DNA of 15,600 nucleotides, from the NCBI GenBank assembly GCA_934615645.1, contig CAKTTR010000047.1, forward strand, positions 1-15,600, read 5' to 3'. The position numbers and the translations under genes are program-made. Shown one piece after another: positions 7,002 to 14,840 of this stretch. The notes beneath the pieces were generated by a model. It had not been told where the DNA came from and ran no database searches. It saw only the letters and a program-made list of their open reading frames with translations. The stretch comes from an uncultured Oscillospiraceae bacterium. Lineage in GTDB: Bacteria > Bacillota > Clostridia > Oscillospirales > Oscillospiraceae. Numbering within the stretch: position 1 is the stretch's first letter; each line of letters begins with the position of its first letter.

Positions 7002-10000
7002 TTACTTGACGATCTTCGTCGCAAACCGCTGGAGGATGGCTGCTGCCTGGGCGCGGGTCGCGTTGGCCGTCGGCTGCAGCTGGTTCCGGGTGTTGCCGTA
7101 CAGCAGCTCGGAGGCAACCGCCCACTGCATGTCGCCCGTGGCCCATGCGCTGACGGCAGAGGCATCCGCGAAGGTGCTCAGGTCTGCTTTCGCGCTGGTG
7201 TCGAGCTTCTTGAAGCTTGCGTAGCGGCGCATCATCGCAGCCATCTGCTCGCGGGTGATCTTGCCCTCCGGGCTGAAGGCTGTCTCGCTGGTGCCGTAGA
7301 CCACGCCGTTGGCGTTTGCCCAAGTGACAGCGTCTGCATAGTACGCACCTGCGGGGACATCCGTAAAGCTCGTGTTACCCGTCGCTTCCGGCTTGCCCTC
7401 CATGCGGTAGAGCATGGTGACGAACATGCCACGAGTCAGGGCGTCGTCCGGCGCAAAAGTCGTGTCTGTTGTGCCGTACATCAGCTCGTGCTCGTAGACG
7501 TACCGGATGCTATCCATGTACCAATCCTGGGTCAGGTCAGTAAACGGCAGGTCCGTGGGAACATCCGGCTTTTCAAGCTCTGCGATCTTCGCTTCCGCCG
7601 CCGTCAGCTTTTCAAGGTTCGTGACATACTGCTGCAGCTCTGTCGGCAGCTTGTCATACGCGGCCCGGGCCGCCGTGACGGCATCCTTGGCGTCCAGCGT
7701 GACGTCCGCCGGGATGGCGTCGATCAGGGCAATGACCTTGGCAATGGCCCGATCCGCCGCGATATTCACCGCAGAGATCTTGCCGTAGGTGTTATCCTGC
7801 AGGGCCTTGTCCAGGGCGGCCTGCAGCGCGGCATAGGCCGCGTCCACCGTCTCCTGGTCCGCGCTCCAGTCGATGAGCGCTGCGACCGCTGCGCGGTAGG
7901 CGTCCGCGTTGGCTTTTACGAAGCCGTCGCTGTCGTCCAGGGCATTGACCTGGGAAACCAGCTTCGTCAACGCTTCCTTGTTTGCCAGCTGCATGGGGTT
8001 CTCGCTGTTCGCGTCACCCACGTCGGCACCGATGCCCGCCACAGTAAACTGCCAACGAATCACATCGCCATCCTGCATCGTCTTCTCAGACGAGTAGACA
8101 GACGGGAAGCTGCCGTTGACGCTGTACATCCAGCCGGAGGTGGAGGCATAGTCAAATTCGCCCAGCCATTCGTTGGACTCTCGTGTATTCGTCAGGTCCT
8201 TCCCGGCGCGCTCGAGAATTTTCTCCGGGATATTGACCTCTTCCGCCGCATCTGCCAGATAAGAGAGGTAGAAGCTGGAGGTCGGCGTGCCTTTATACTG
8301 CACCTTGTCGTTCCCCAGGAGGGCGACCAGCAGCTGCGCCGCCGTCGTGTCCTTCGGAATCGTCACCAGGGTCGGCTCCAGGACATAATCCTGGCCCAGG
8401 GTCGTCTTTTCGATCGCCATGGAGACGGTGATCATCTCGTCCGACTTGCCGATGCTGGCGTTGATGATATCCTCGTATTCTTTCTCCGCTGCAACCAGCA
8501 CTGCGTAGTTGCTGACGGAAGCCTGCTCCGCCTCACTCAGCGCGTCATACATTGCTCTGGCGCTGCGGATGGCCTCGCCGCTGCCCTGGCCCACAGAGCC
8601 GATGGCACGGATGGCCTTTTCGACCGCCGTGACCTTTTCACTGACAACAGCGGAGCCGGTGATATGCAGGAAGTAGGAGATGGGCTCCTGCTTGCCGCTC
8701 TGCACGATCACGCGGACCGTTCTGCTCTTGCTGGCACTGACGGAATAGGTATTGGGCGCCGCGACGCCGTTCTTCGTGCTGCGGTTGTTGACAATGATAT
8801 AGTCATCATCCGCCGCGTTGACCGTGAAGGACAGATTCCGCATCTGGCCTGCGTCGACATTTGCCTCATAGACCGTATCGGAGGTCTTCTTGAAATCCGT
8901 GCCGGAGAGGGTCACGGACTGGTCACCGTCGCTGATAACGATGGACTGTGCGCCCGCCGTTCTGCCGACAGCTTTTTCCTGCTCGCTTGCCCGCAGTGCG
9001 GTGTGAACCTCGGTGGAGAGCTCGCCCATGACGTCGGTCTCAGCCTGATAGACCGCTGTCTGCACCTTGACATAATGGATGCCGTTCTTAAAGGTCACCG
9101 GGTTGCCTTCTGCATCGACGGCCCAAGCCAAGTCAAAGGCGCTGGCGTAGCCGGTCCGCGCATAGGGGTTTTCCAATGTGGCGGTGATATCATCGCCCGC
9201 ACCTGCGCCCGCACCTGCGCTGCCGGGGCCGTAGCTCGGAGAGGAAGACATGGCGTCAACATAGCCGAACATATCCCAGTGGACCCGCGACGGCAGCAGC
9301 ACACCGCCGAGCGTCAGCTCGTCCGGATTTTCGCCGAAGTCGTGCAGGGGGTACATCGCCGGTCTCGGGTATTCCGCGCCGACGCTATCGTTGTGATAGG
9401 TGCCGGAGTTGCCCAGGTTGTCCGTCCAGTCATAGCCGTAGTTGCTATTGGTGTTCTTGTAAGTAAACTGATAGTTCCAATTGACATCGTCTTCGAAGTG
9501 CTCGGAGCCAGCCAGGGCGTACCACTGCTTGCCGTCCTCCGAGACCCAGACCTGGCCCGATTCACCGGCCCCGTAGCCGCCGTTGCCACTGGCATAGGAA
9601 TTAGCAAAGACCTGGAAGTCCACGCCGTAGATATGGTTCGGATCATCCCGAATGGCGTCCTTGAAATACCAGGTGATATAGCCGCCGTAAGCACCCAGGG
9701 AGGTGGCATTTGTCCACACGGTGCTGCCCATCAGCGTGCGCTCCGGGTACAGGCCATACATCCGACCGCCGGTATAGGCCGTCTGACGGCCATTGGTATA
9801 CTGGGAGCCGGGCGCGACATAATCGACGACCGCATCCGGCAGTCCCTTTATATCGCCGGTTTTGTTCAAAGAGATCTGAATGGATTTGCAAACGCTGTAG
9901 CTGAAGGCGTCATTCTTCGGAACCGTCAGAATACCGGAGCAACCGACTGTTGCGCTGGCGCCAGACAGATCGACCTTCGTGATAGAATAGCCATCCTCGT

Positions 10001-12071
10001 CGATTTCCATCAGATTCTCCGGCTTGTTTTTGACCGTCCGGTAAAGCTGTACGCCCTCGTTCGCCTTGAGCTTGACTGTCGCTTCCTTGCAATCCGCCGG
10101 GACAATAGCGGATGCCTTGGAGCTGGCCGCCGTAAAGGCCGGGGTCATAAAGCTGCCTTCGGACAGCTGCAGATCTGTAAATGTCACAACATTCGACTGG
10201 AAGGGTAACTTGTAAACATGCAGCTCCCGGTCTGAAACATTGGTCGCTGTTTTCATCGTCGTGGACGGGTCTGCCAGGTAGCCATATTCCAGGAAATTCG
10301 CCTTGGAAATAGAGCGTAAATAAATCGTCATGTAGTCCTGGCCTTCGTCGGCTTTCCAGGTGATCGTCGGAACATTGCTGGCATCATAGGCCTGCCAGCC
10401 CTCGGGCAGCGCGTCATCCGACGCAGGGGTCTGCCAAGGCACGCCCTGAGACCAGGCGATTACCGAGTTATCCGTGCCCTCTGCTTCCAGCCGGAAGGCT
10501 TCCATATCACTGAACAGGTAGCTATTCAGCACACCGCTGGGTTTGTACCACATCAGATAGGTTCCGCTGACCAATTCAGAAGCGACCTTCCCGTTGTCAC
10601 GAACGCTGTAGCCAAGGCCTTCCTGGAAATAGTAGCTGGCATTCAGCGCATTTTCCATCGTGAACGTCATGCTGTCATCGCGCATCCGACCGACCGGGGA
10701 CGCAACCAGCTTGGAGAATCTGCCGTTGGCGGAGTAATCTCTCCAGAAATGGATGTGGTACTCCGTGAAGCAATTTTCATCCTGCTTATCCTGCAGGCGG
10801 AATGCCGCGTCGGTCTCACCGCATTTGAGCATCAGTGTCGCCTTTGTGCCGGAGGCGATTTCATCCTGTTTTTCACCGTTTACATAATATACAAGCGTGT
10901 ACTTTTCGCTGTCGTAGCTCGGCGTCACAGTGTAGCTGCGGGTCTCACCGCTGGAGAAGGACTGAAAAACACCGTAGTCCCAACGGGTGCGGCTGAATTG
11001 CTCCGAAAGCTTGCCGCCGTTCGGATCCTTTTCATTCAGCCAGCCGCCGTTTTCGTCCTTCAGGCGGACATCACCGCCGGAGAAGGACAGATCATCCAGA
11101 TACGGCTTCTTGCTATTTTCATAGACATAGATCTTCATGCCGCCCTTGACACCGCTGGAGCTGGTTGCGTGGATATACGCCACGCCTTCCTTGCGGGCTG
11201 TGACAACGCCGTTTTTGACCGTTGCCACTGTCTTATTCGTTGTCGTCCAGGTGTAGGTGCTGTCTTCATTGCCGTCAAAGGCCGTCAGGGCCAGCTTTTC
11301 GCCCTTGAAAACAGAGTGCACGCCGCCGACGCCATTGGCATCTGCGACCTTTACGCCCTTGACCCGGAGATTGACATTCAGCTTGTATTCCGGATAGCCT
11401 TTGATCGAAACTGTCAGCACCGTCGTACCCACCTGCTGCGGAACGACATTAACGACATAGTTCGCAAATCTGCTGTAGTTGACCGCGACAATATCCGATT
11501 CACTGCAGGAAAAGTCCAGCAGCTTTTGCTCGCTCAGGGGGCCAAAGTTAAAATAGGGCAGGTTGTCCTCTGGGACCGGCTTGCCGTTCTCATCCAGGGT
11601 AAAGGTATAATAGCCGTCGTCCTCCAGAGTATACCCGTTGGTAGACCGGACCGCTATATCTTTCGAAAGCGCATACATCCAACGGGTATACGTTTTACCG
11701 TTATACGTCGCTTTGATCTCCAGATAGCCCTTACTGATTGCATTCGTCCACTTGGGGGCCGTCATCGCCCCGCTGGCCGGGTCGATCGTGGCACCAAGCT
11801 GGTTCGCGCCGAAGCTCCAGGTCACGCCGCTCTCGATGGTCTTGCCATCCTGCGTCAAGGCCGCCGTCATGGCATTCGTATCCTTGCAGGCGATCAAATA
11901 CGGCGCTTCCGACCTGCCGGCCTGCGTGTCGAGTACCACATTCAGAACGTCCTCCCCAGTCACAGTGATGACCGGCTCGGCGGGTGTCTCGTCCGCCGCC
12001 AGCGCGATGGTGGGCAGCAGCGCCACGACCATCACCAGCGCAAGCAGCAGCGCAAGAAATCGTTTTTTCAT
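7002..12071 (-). CDS. SLH-anchored surface protein with DUF4430 (transcobalamin-like) domain
   Basis: A 1689-residue secreted protein. Residues 1-25 are a signal peptide ending ALA. An Ig-like (BIG2-type) domain spans about 238-316, with WTTTNKTVATVKNGVVTARK typical of the family. Beta-sandwich regions follow. A module at about 747-1020 has YGVDFQVFAN, VWVSEDGKQWYALAGSEHF and VKVQTAV...GELSTEV. A helical segment lies at about 1145-1205. DUF4430 spans about 1211-1351 with its signature GWMYSVNGSFPSVYSSEK then MQDGDVIRWQFTV; this family is also named transcobalamin-like C-terminal. FIVAR-like helices run about 1361-1504. Three SLH domains fill 1505-1689 (FTDL..DWYMDSIRYVYE, FTDV...YYADAVTWA, third ending AAAILQRFA) and should tether it to the wall polymer. 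The start at 12071 has AGAAAGGA 9 nt upstream; an in-frame ATG at 12143 would place 24 non-signal residues and the leader hairpins in the coding region. It is regulated by a cobalamin-type riboswitch, perhaps two. Binding of a corrinoid at the cell surface is the likely role but is inferred. Confidence 0.95.
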   Translation of the reverse strand: MKKRFLALLLALVMVVALLPTIALAADETPAEPVITVTGEDVLNVVLDTQAGRSEAPYLIACKDTNAMTAALTQDGKTIESGVTWSFGANQLGATIDPASGAMTAPKWTNAISKGYLEIKATYNGKTYTRWMYALSKDIAVRSTNGYTLEDDGYYTFTLDENGKPVPEDNLPYFNFGPLSEQKLLDFSCSESDIVAVNYSRFANYVVNVVPQQVGTTVLTVSIKGYPEYKLNVNLRVKGVKVADANGVGGVHSVFKGEKLALTAFDGNEDSTYTWTTTNKTVATVKNGVVTARKEGVAYIHATSSSGVKGGMKIYVYENSKKPYLDDLSFSGGDVRLKDENGGWLNEKDPNGGKLSEQFSRTRWDYGVFQSFSSGETRSYTVTPSYDSEKYTLVYYVNGEKQDEIASGTKATLMLKCGETDAAFRLQDKQDENCFTEYHIHFWRDYSANGRFSKLVASPVGRMRDDSMTFTMENALNASYYFQEGLGYSVRDNGKVASELVSGTYLMWYKPSGVLNSYLFSDMEAFRLEAEGTDNSVIAWSQGVPWQTPASDDALPEGWQAYDASNVPTITWKADEGQDYMTIYLRSISKANFLEYGYLADPSTTMKTATNVSDRELHVYKLPFQSNVVTFTDLQLSEGSFMTPAFTAASSKASAIVPADCKEATVKLKANEGVQLYRTVKNKPENLMEIDEDGYSITKVDLSGASATVGCSGILTVPKNDAFSYSVCKSIQISLNKTGDIKGLPDAVVDYVAPGSQYTNGRQTAYTGGRMYGLYPERTLMGSTVWTNATSLGAYGGYITWYFKDAIRDDPNHIYGVDFQVFANSYASGNGGYGAGESGQVWVSEDGKQWYALAGSEHFEDDVNWNYQFTYKNTNSNYGYDWTDNLGNSGTYHNDSVGAEYPRPAMYPLHDFGENPDELTLGGVLLPSRVHWDMFGYVDAMSSSPSYGPGSAGAGAGAGDDITATLENPYARTGYASAFDLAWAVDAEGNPVTFKNGIHYVKVQTAVYQAETDVMGELSTEVHTALRASEQEKAVGRTAGAQSIVISDGDQSVTLSGTDFKKTSDTVYEANVDAGQMRNLSFTVNAADDDYIIVNNRSTKNGVAAPNTYSVSASKSRTVRVIVQSGKQEPISYFLHITGSAVVSEKVTAVEKAIRAIGSVGQGSGEAIRSARAMYDALSEAEQASVSNYAVLVAAEKEYEDIINASIGKSDEMITVSMAIEKTTLGQDYVLEPTLVTIPKDTTAAQLLVALLGNDKVQYKGTPTSSFYLSYLADAAEEVNIPEKILERAGKDLTNTRESNEWLGEFDYASTSGWMYSVNGSFPSVYSSEKTMQDGDVIRWQFTVAGIGADVGDANSENPMQLANKEALTKLVSQVNALDDSDGFVKANADAYRAAVAALIDWSADQETVDAAYAALQAALDKALQDNTYGKISAVNIAADRAIAKVIALIDAIPADVTLDAKDAVTAARAAYDKLPTELQQYVTNLEKLTAAEAKIAELEKPDVPTDLPFTDLTQDWYMDSIRYVYEHELMYGTTDTTFAPDDALTRGMFVTMLYRMEGKPEATGNTSFTDVPAGAYYADAVTWANANGVVYGTSETAFSPEGKITREQMAAMMRRYASFKKLDTSAKADLSTFADASAVSAWATGDMQWAVASELLYGNTRNQLQPTANATRAQAAAILQRFATKIVK

Positions 12072-12109
12072 TTCTTTCCATCCTTTCTGTTTACAAATAT
12101 TCTCAAAAA

Positions 12110-12183
12110 CCGCAACGCGGCAATTGACGACAATGAAAATCATGCTTTACCCAACGGTAAAGCATGTCGCGACCAGTCGCGAC
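12110..12183 (-). promoter_or_regulatory. Conserved triple-hairpin 5' leader element, copy 2
   Basis: Three hairpins lie between the riboswitch terminator and the ATG at 12071: 12166-12183 (7-bp GUCGCGA/UCGCGAC stem, CUGG loop), 12141-12166 (11-bp stem, 4-nt loop) and 12110-12120 (CCGC-GUU-GCGG). They match the set in front of the giant surface gene in order, in the CUGG loop, in the outer CATGCTTT pairing and in distance to the start (70 versus 65 nt for the middle hairpin). The stems vary by whole pairs, which is the pattern expected for a selected RNA fold. Confidence 0.65.
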
Positions 12184-12200
12184 GCAACAAGCAGCATAAT

Positions 12201-12226
12201 AAAAAACGCACGGTGCTCCACCGTGC
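12201..12226 (-). terminator. Intrinsic terminator of the compact riboswitch
   Basis: GCACGGTG/CACCGTGC is a perfect 8-bp stem (12208-12226) with a GAG loop, followed on the minus strand by GTTTTTT. An outer pairing of AAGCAGC with GCTGCTT encloses stem and T-tract. It sits between the aptamer and the gene, as in the other riboswitch leader. Confidence 0.92.
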
Positions 12227-12262
12227 AAAAGCTGCTTTCTTTGGCTTCGGATGAGGCAAAAG

Positions 12263-12355
12263 CCAAGAGCAATACGCGCGTATCTGACTTATCCCGCTGC
12301 ATGCGGGCTTCACAGTGACCTTCTCGCGGGGCCTTGCACCCCATTCCGCTCCCAG
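12263..12355 (-). promoter_or_regulatory. Cobalamin-type riboswitch aptamer, compact form
   Basis: On the minus strand: GGAATGGGGTGCAAGGCCCC (P3-like hairpin near 12324-12345), GGTCACTGTGA, a CCCGC/GCGGG hairpin, and a B12-box-like AAGTCAGATAC. The ends pair as CTGGGAGC (12348-12355) with GCTCTTGG (12263-12270). At about 93 nt it is much shorter than the usual cobalamin aptamer and lacks the large P8-P12 region and the full CCTGCC end of the B12 box. A second hairpin (12241-12247 with 12260-12266) reuses bases of the closing helix, so the two are mutually exclusive and could form the switch. Class is less certain than for the other two riboswitches; the ligand could be a different corrinoid form. 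Confidence 0.72.
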
Positions 12356-12428
12356 CAAAAATCTGCCGGACGGATTGCCCTTTTTTATTTGGTTTGTTAT
12401 TTGACTTGTTTGCTGGTTCTCTTCTTTA

Positions 12429-12457
12429 AGTATATCACTTTAAATTCGTTCTGCCAA
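12429..12457 (-). promoter_or_regulatory. Sigma-A-type promoter for the SLH/DUF4430 gene
   Basis: TTGGCA (12452-12457) and TATACT (12429-12434) are separated by 17 nt. The start near 12422 would leave about 65 nt before the compact riboswitch. Confidence 0.87.
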
Positions 12458-12667
12458 CCGGATTTGTACAAACAAATTAACTAACCGGCATAAACGGCAA
12501 GCTCTCATAACCGCTTCACCGCTGCCTCAGGTTCCCTCGGCATTGTTTGCTTGTTTGCGTCGTTGGCCTTTGTGGCCTTTTCCGGCGGTGCTGCAAATTT
12601 TGTTATTTTCTGTGCATGCCGGCAGCTTTTCTTCTGACCTCCTTCCTTCACAAGGCCCCTGAACTGC
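12458..12667. other. Gene-free stretch between the orphan riboswitch terminator and the next promoter
   Basis: I see no convincing gene here. On the minus strand a strong ribosome-site-like AAGGAAGGAGG lies shortly after the terminator, followed by a sequence resembling the first codons of the giant gene (AAAAGCTGCC) but without an ATG at usable spacing. The first ATG downstream encodes only four residues. The open frames over this stretch have no recognisable protein features. It may be the scar of a lost gene, or simply a spacer in a tandem leader. Confidence 0.5.
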
Positions 12668-12697
12668 AAAAAACCGCGCAGAACGAGTTCTGCACGG
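12668..12697 (-). terminator. Intrinsic terminator of the orphan cobalamin riboswitch
   Basis: A 10-bp stem with one T-G pair (12674-12683 with 12688-12697, loop CTCG) is followed on the minus strand by six T. It lies 23 nt after the aptamer end, the usual arrangement of a transcription-terminating riboswitch. Confidence 0.93.
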
Positions 12698-12719
12698 CAT
12701 TTCACAAAACAGCTTTCCC

Positions 12720-12859
12720 TCGGTGCAAGTATTCCGACTTCGTCTCATCGCCGCGCGCCGCCTTCTTATGGATTTGCGTCCACAATGGTATTCTGGCGCG
12801 CCGCTCCTCATCACGGCATCCGCATGCAGGGGAATCACACCCCTATTCCATATCACCGA
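12720..12859 (-). promoter_or_regulatory. Cobalamin (B12) riboswitch aptamer without an evident gene
   Basis: Minus strand, in order: GGAATAGGGGTGTGATTCCC (P3 region, near 12830-12849), GCCGTGATGAGG, CCATTGTGG with later AAGAAGGCGG, then GCGATGAGACGAAGTCGG and the B12 box AAGTCGGAATACTTGC (12725-12740). The ends pair perfectly as TCGGTG (12854-12859) with CACCGA (12720-12725). Its own promoter precedes it and a terminator follows. No coding sequence is seen before the next promoter, so it either adds a second B12 checkpoint to the SLH/DUF4430 gene or once controlled a gene now gone. Confidence 0.88.
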
Positions 12860-12881
12860 CATGATACACTTTTACAGAAAA

Positions 12882-12910
12882 ATATTACACCTACATCCAA
12901 GCTTTGTCAA
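12882..12910 (-). promoter_or_regulatory. Sigma-A-type promoter for the orphan riboswitch
   Basis: TTGACA (12905-12910, a full match to consensus) and TAATAT (12882-12887) have a 17-nt spacer. The start would be near 12875, about 15 nt before the riboswitch closing helix, matching the layout at the giant gene. Confidence 0.9.
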
Positions 12911-12932
12911 GTAGTTTGTGCGCAGCAAAGCC

Positions 12933-13145
12933 TTAAGCTTTTTCCGCCAAATAGTAAACCACCCCATAGACCACACTGGCGCTGACGCCGTAAACCAAAA
13001 CTGGCCCGGCGATGGTGAACATTTTGACAGCCAGGCCTGTGATCCATCCCTCTGCTTGTGTCAAGATAAGGACACAAGAAAATTTTGCCCCATTTTTCTG
13101 GTTTTTTGTAGCCTCAGATTTCTGAAAAAAGCGGTTTTTTCGCAA
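12933..13145 (-). pseudogene. Short hydrophobic reading frame, possible gene remnant
   Basis: The last 38 or so codons of this frame encode a hydrophobic, membrane-segment-like end (ITGLAVKMFTIAGPVL then VYGVVYYLAEKA, stop at 12933). The first part (rich in Lys, Gln, Phe) does not look coding, and no ribosome site precedes a sensible start. It could be the 3' remnant of a membrane-protein gene cut by insertion of the neighbouring recombinase element, a tiny membrane protein, or chance. I do not recognise a family. Confidence 0.25.
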
Positions 13146-13235
13146 GTCTGCTGTGATAATAAGGATTTGAGCAGTTGCAGGTGCACTGACTCAAAGGTGA
13201 TTGGATTCCCATTTAAGCGAAACAGCATTGCTTTC
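12936..13235. other. Gene-poor junction between recombinase genes and the B12-regulated region
   Basis: This roughly 300-nt stretch changes from AT-rich DNA near the recombinase stop to GC-richer DNA near the orphan riboswitch. Apart from the doubtful hydrophobic frame and the inverted repeat listed separately, it has a weak AT-rich hairpin near 13123-13140 (GAAAAAA/TTTTTTC). No clear terminator for the recombinase genes is seen. Confidence 0.45.
13055..13078. repeat. Perfect 8-bp inverted repeat
   Basis: CTTGTGTC (13055-13062) and GACACAAG (13071-13078) are exact reverse complements with an 8-nt spacer. It lies near the likely end of the mobile segment. It lacks a T-tract on the minus strand, so it is not a good terminator for the recombinases; an operator or recombination site is possible. 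Confidence 0.5.
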
Positions 13236-14840
13236 TCAAAGAGGTGCTATGCGCTCCGGCAGGAGATAGTTTTTAAAAGCATCCACATTGCGCAGCTCGA
13301 TTTCAAGTCTTCCGTTTCCAAAAATGCGAACCTGATTTACGAGCCGGGCGATTACTTCCGGGCGATATTCAGACAGAGCCAAAATATCCCTCACGCTCTG
13401 CGCAGTATTGCAAGCTGCGTCATACTGTTTGTTCCAAGCCTCCCGTTCTTTCCGCAGCTCTTTTATTTGAACCCGCAGTCGTTCACACTCCGTCTGATTT
13501 GATTGCTGAATTGCTTTAAAGCGATCTTTGGTATATTTACCTGCACGGTACTCCTCATACAAAAGGCCCTTTGTACTGTTAATGCTCCCCAGCTTCATCT
13601 CTGCGATACGGATTTGGTTCTTTATTTGCTCACGCTTTGCGCTGTCCAGTTTTTTGATATAATCCGTTTTAGAAAGCAGCAGCTTCGCATGCAGTTTTAC
13701 CACCCGCAGTGTATTAGCCCGTAATGTTTCCACGTTCTCATGTAGGGACTCACATCCGGGGCTATCATCGAAACGTGCACGCATGCAAAACAAATGAACT
13801 TCTTTTCCGTGAGAACGCTGTAGCCTTCGCCCGCAGTATCCACAGACAAACAGATTTTGCGAACGATTTCCAGCAGTATTGTCGTTTACCGTCCGTATCC
13901 GTGATTTCAAGGCATCGATTGCCTGCTGATATATCTCCGGCGAAATGATCGCCTCATGCGTTCCATCAACAACGACCCACGCCGCCTTGGGAAGACTTCT
14001 CATTTTATTTGAGCGAATGCCAACAGTTTCCCTGGTTCCGCTTACCATTTTTCCAGTATATCTTTCATCATTCAAGATTTTTCGAACCGTTCCGCCAAGC
14101 CAAAGCGTTTCTTTTTCCAAAACTCGCCCATTATAGTGCTCACCGTTCTGTCTTTTGTGTGCTGCGGGAGAGGGTATTTTCAGCGCATTAAGCCGTTTGG
14201 CGATCTCCATCGTGCTCTTTCCGGCGATGCACCATGCAAAGATTCTCTCTATAGTTGCGCGAACAGCTTCATCCACCAGAAGTTTGTGCTTATCTGCCGG
14301 ATCCAGCCGATAGCCATAGAAAGCCTGGCCGCCCCAATACATGCCTCTTCGATTCCGGGTTTTTACAGCACTTCGGATTTTCAGCGAAAGATCCTTACTG
14401 TACATTCCGTTTACAAGGTTCCTCAGCGCCAGTTCCATGCCACCGGTCGTTCCGATGTAGTCATTGCTGTCAAACGCATCACCGACCGAGACAAACCTCG
14501 TTCCAAAGAGGGGAAGAATCAATTCAAGATACGCTCCCACCTCCAGATACTCACGGCCAAAGCGAGATAAATCCTTCACAAGAATGCACTGGATTTCCCC
14601 ATGACGAACCATCTCCATCATTTTCTTGAAATTAGGCCGTTCAAAGCTGGTTCCGCTATAGCCATCATCACAGAATTCCACAGCACGATAAGAGCGCAGG
14701 TCTGAATGCTGGTCTCTATAGCTTTGAAGAATCTTCCGCTGATTGGTTACACTGTTACTTTCGCTTTTTTCCTGTGATGAGCGAAGATCTCCATCTTCGA
14801 CAGAAAGGCGAATATACATGGCAAGCGTTTTTTCAGGCAT
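13236..14840 (-). CDS. Large serine recombinase (resolvase/invertase family), second of a tandem pair
   Basis: A 534-residue protein starting at 14840 with an ideal ribosome site (AGAAGGAGG, 9 nt spacing); an upstream ATG at 14873 lacks one. The N-terminal resolvase domain (about 1-155) has the YIRLS motif with predicted nucleophile Ser13, DDGYSGTSFERPNF, and VKDLSRFGRE with Arg93 and Arg96. The recombinase DNA-binding domain spans about 165-310 (GGQAFYGYRLD, ILNDERYTGKMVSG). A zinc ribbon follows (Cys333, Cys336, Cys352, Cys363), then a coiled coil and a short C-terminal beta segment. It should cut and rejoin DNA at paired att sites to excise or integrate a mobile element. The start overlaps the end of the upstream recombinase gene by 8 nt, indicating translational coupling. 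DNA here is visibly more AT-rich than the surface-protein genes, consistent with horizontal origin. Confidence 0.96.
   Translation of the reverse strand: MPEKTLAMYIRLSVEDGDLRSSQEKSESNSVTNQRKILQSYRDQHSDLRSYRAVEFCDDGYSGTSFERPNFKKMMEMVRHGEIQCILVKDLSRFGREYLEVGAYLELILPLFGTRFVSVGDAFDSNDYIGTTGGMELALRNLVNGMYSKDLSLKIRSAVKTRNRRGMYWGGQAFYGYRLDPADKHKLLVDEAVRATIERIFAWCIAGKSTMEIAKRLNALKIPSPAAHKRQNGEHYNGRVLEKETLWLGGTVRKILNDERYTGKMVSGTRETVGIRSNKMRSLPKAAWVVVDGTHEAIISPEIYQQAIDALKSRIRTVNDNTAGNRSQNLFVCGYCGRRLQRSHGKEVHLFCMRARFDDSPGCESLHENVETLRANTLRVVKLHAKLLLSKTDYIKKLDSAKREQIKNQIRIAEMKLGSINSTKGLLYEEYRAGKYTKDRFKAIQQSNQTECERLRVQIKELRKEREAWNKQYDAACNTAQSVRDILALSEYRPEVIARLVNQVRIFGNGRLEIELRNVDAFKNYLLPERIAPL

Noticed and set aside
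12072..12143. N-terminal extension of the SLH/DUF4430 protein to an ATG at 12143
   Set aside because: It would put 24 non-signal residues before a perfect signal peptide and would run through the conserved leader hairpins. The ATG at 12071 has its own ribosome site.
12505..12862. Minus-strand open frames of 66 and 111 codons behind the orphan promoter
   Set aside because: They run through the aptamer and terminator, have no ribosome site at their starts and show no recognisable domain. They remain only as a hint of a lost gene.
12933..13145. Hydrophobic short frame as a genuine small membrane protein
   Set aside because: No start with a ribosome site fits, and the first half looks non-coding; kept only as a low-confidence remnant.
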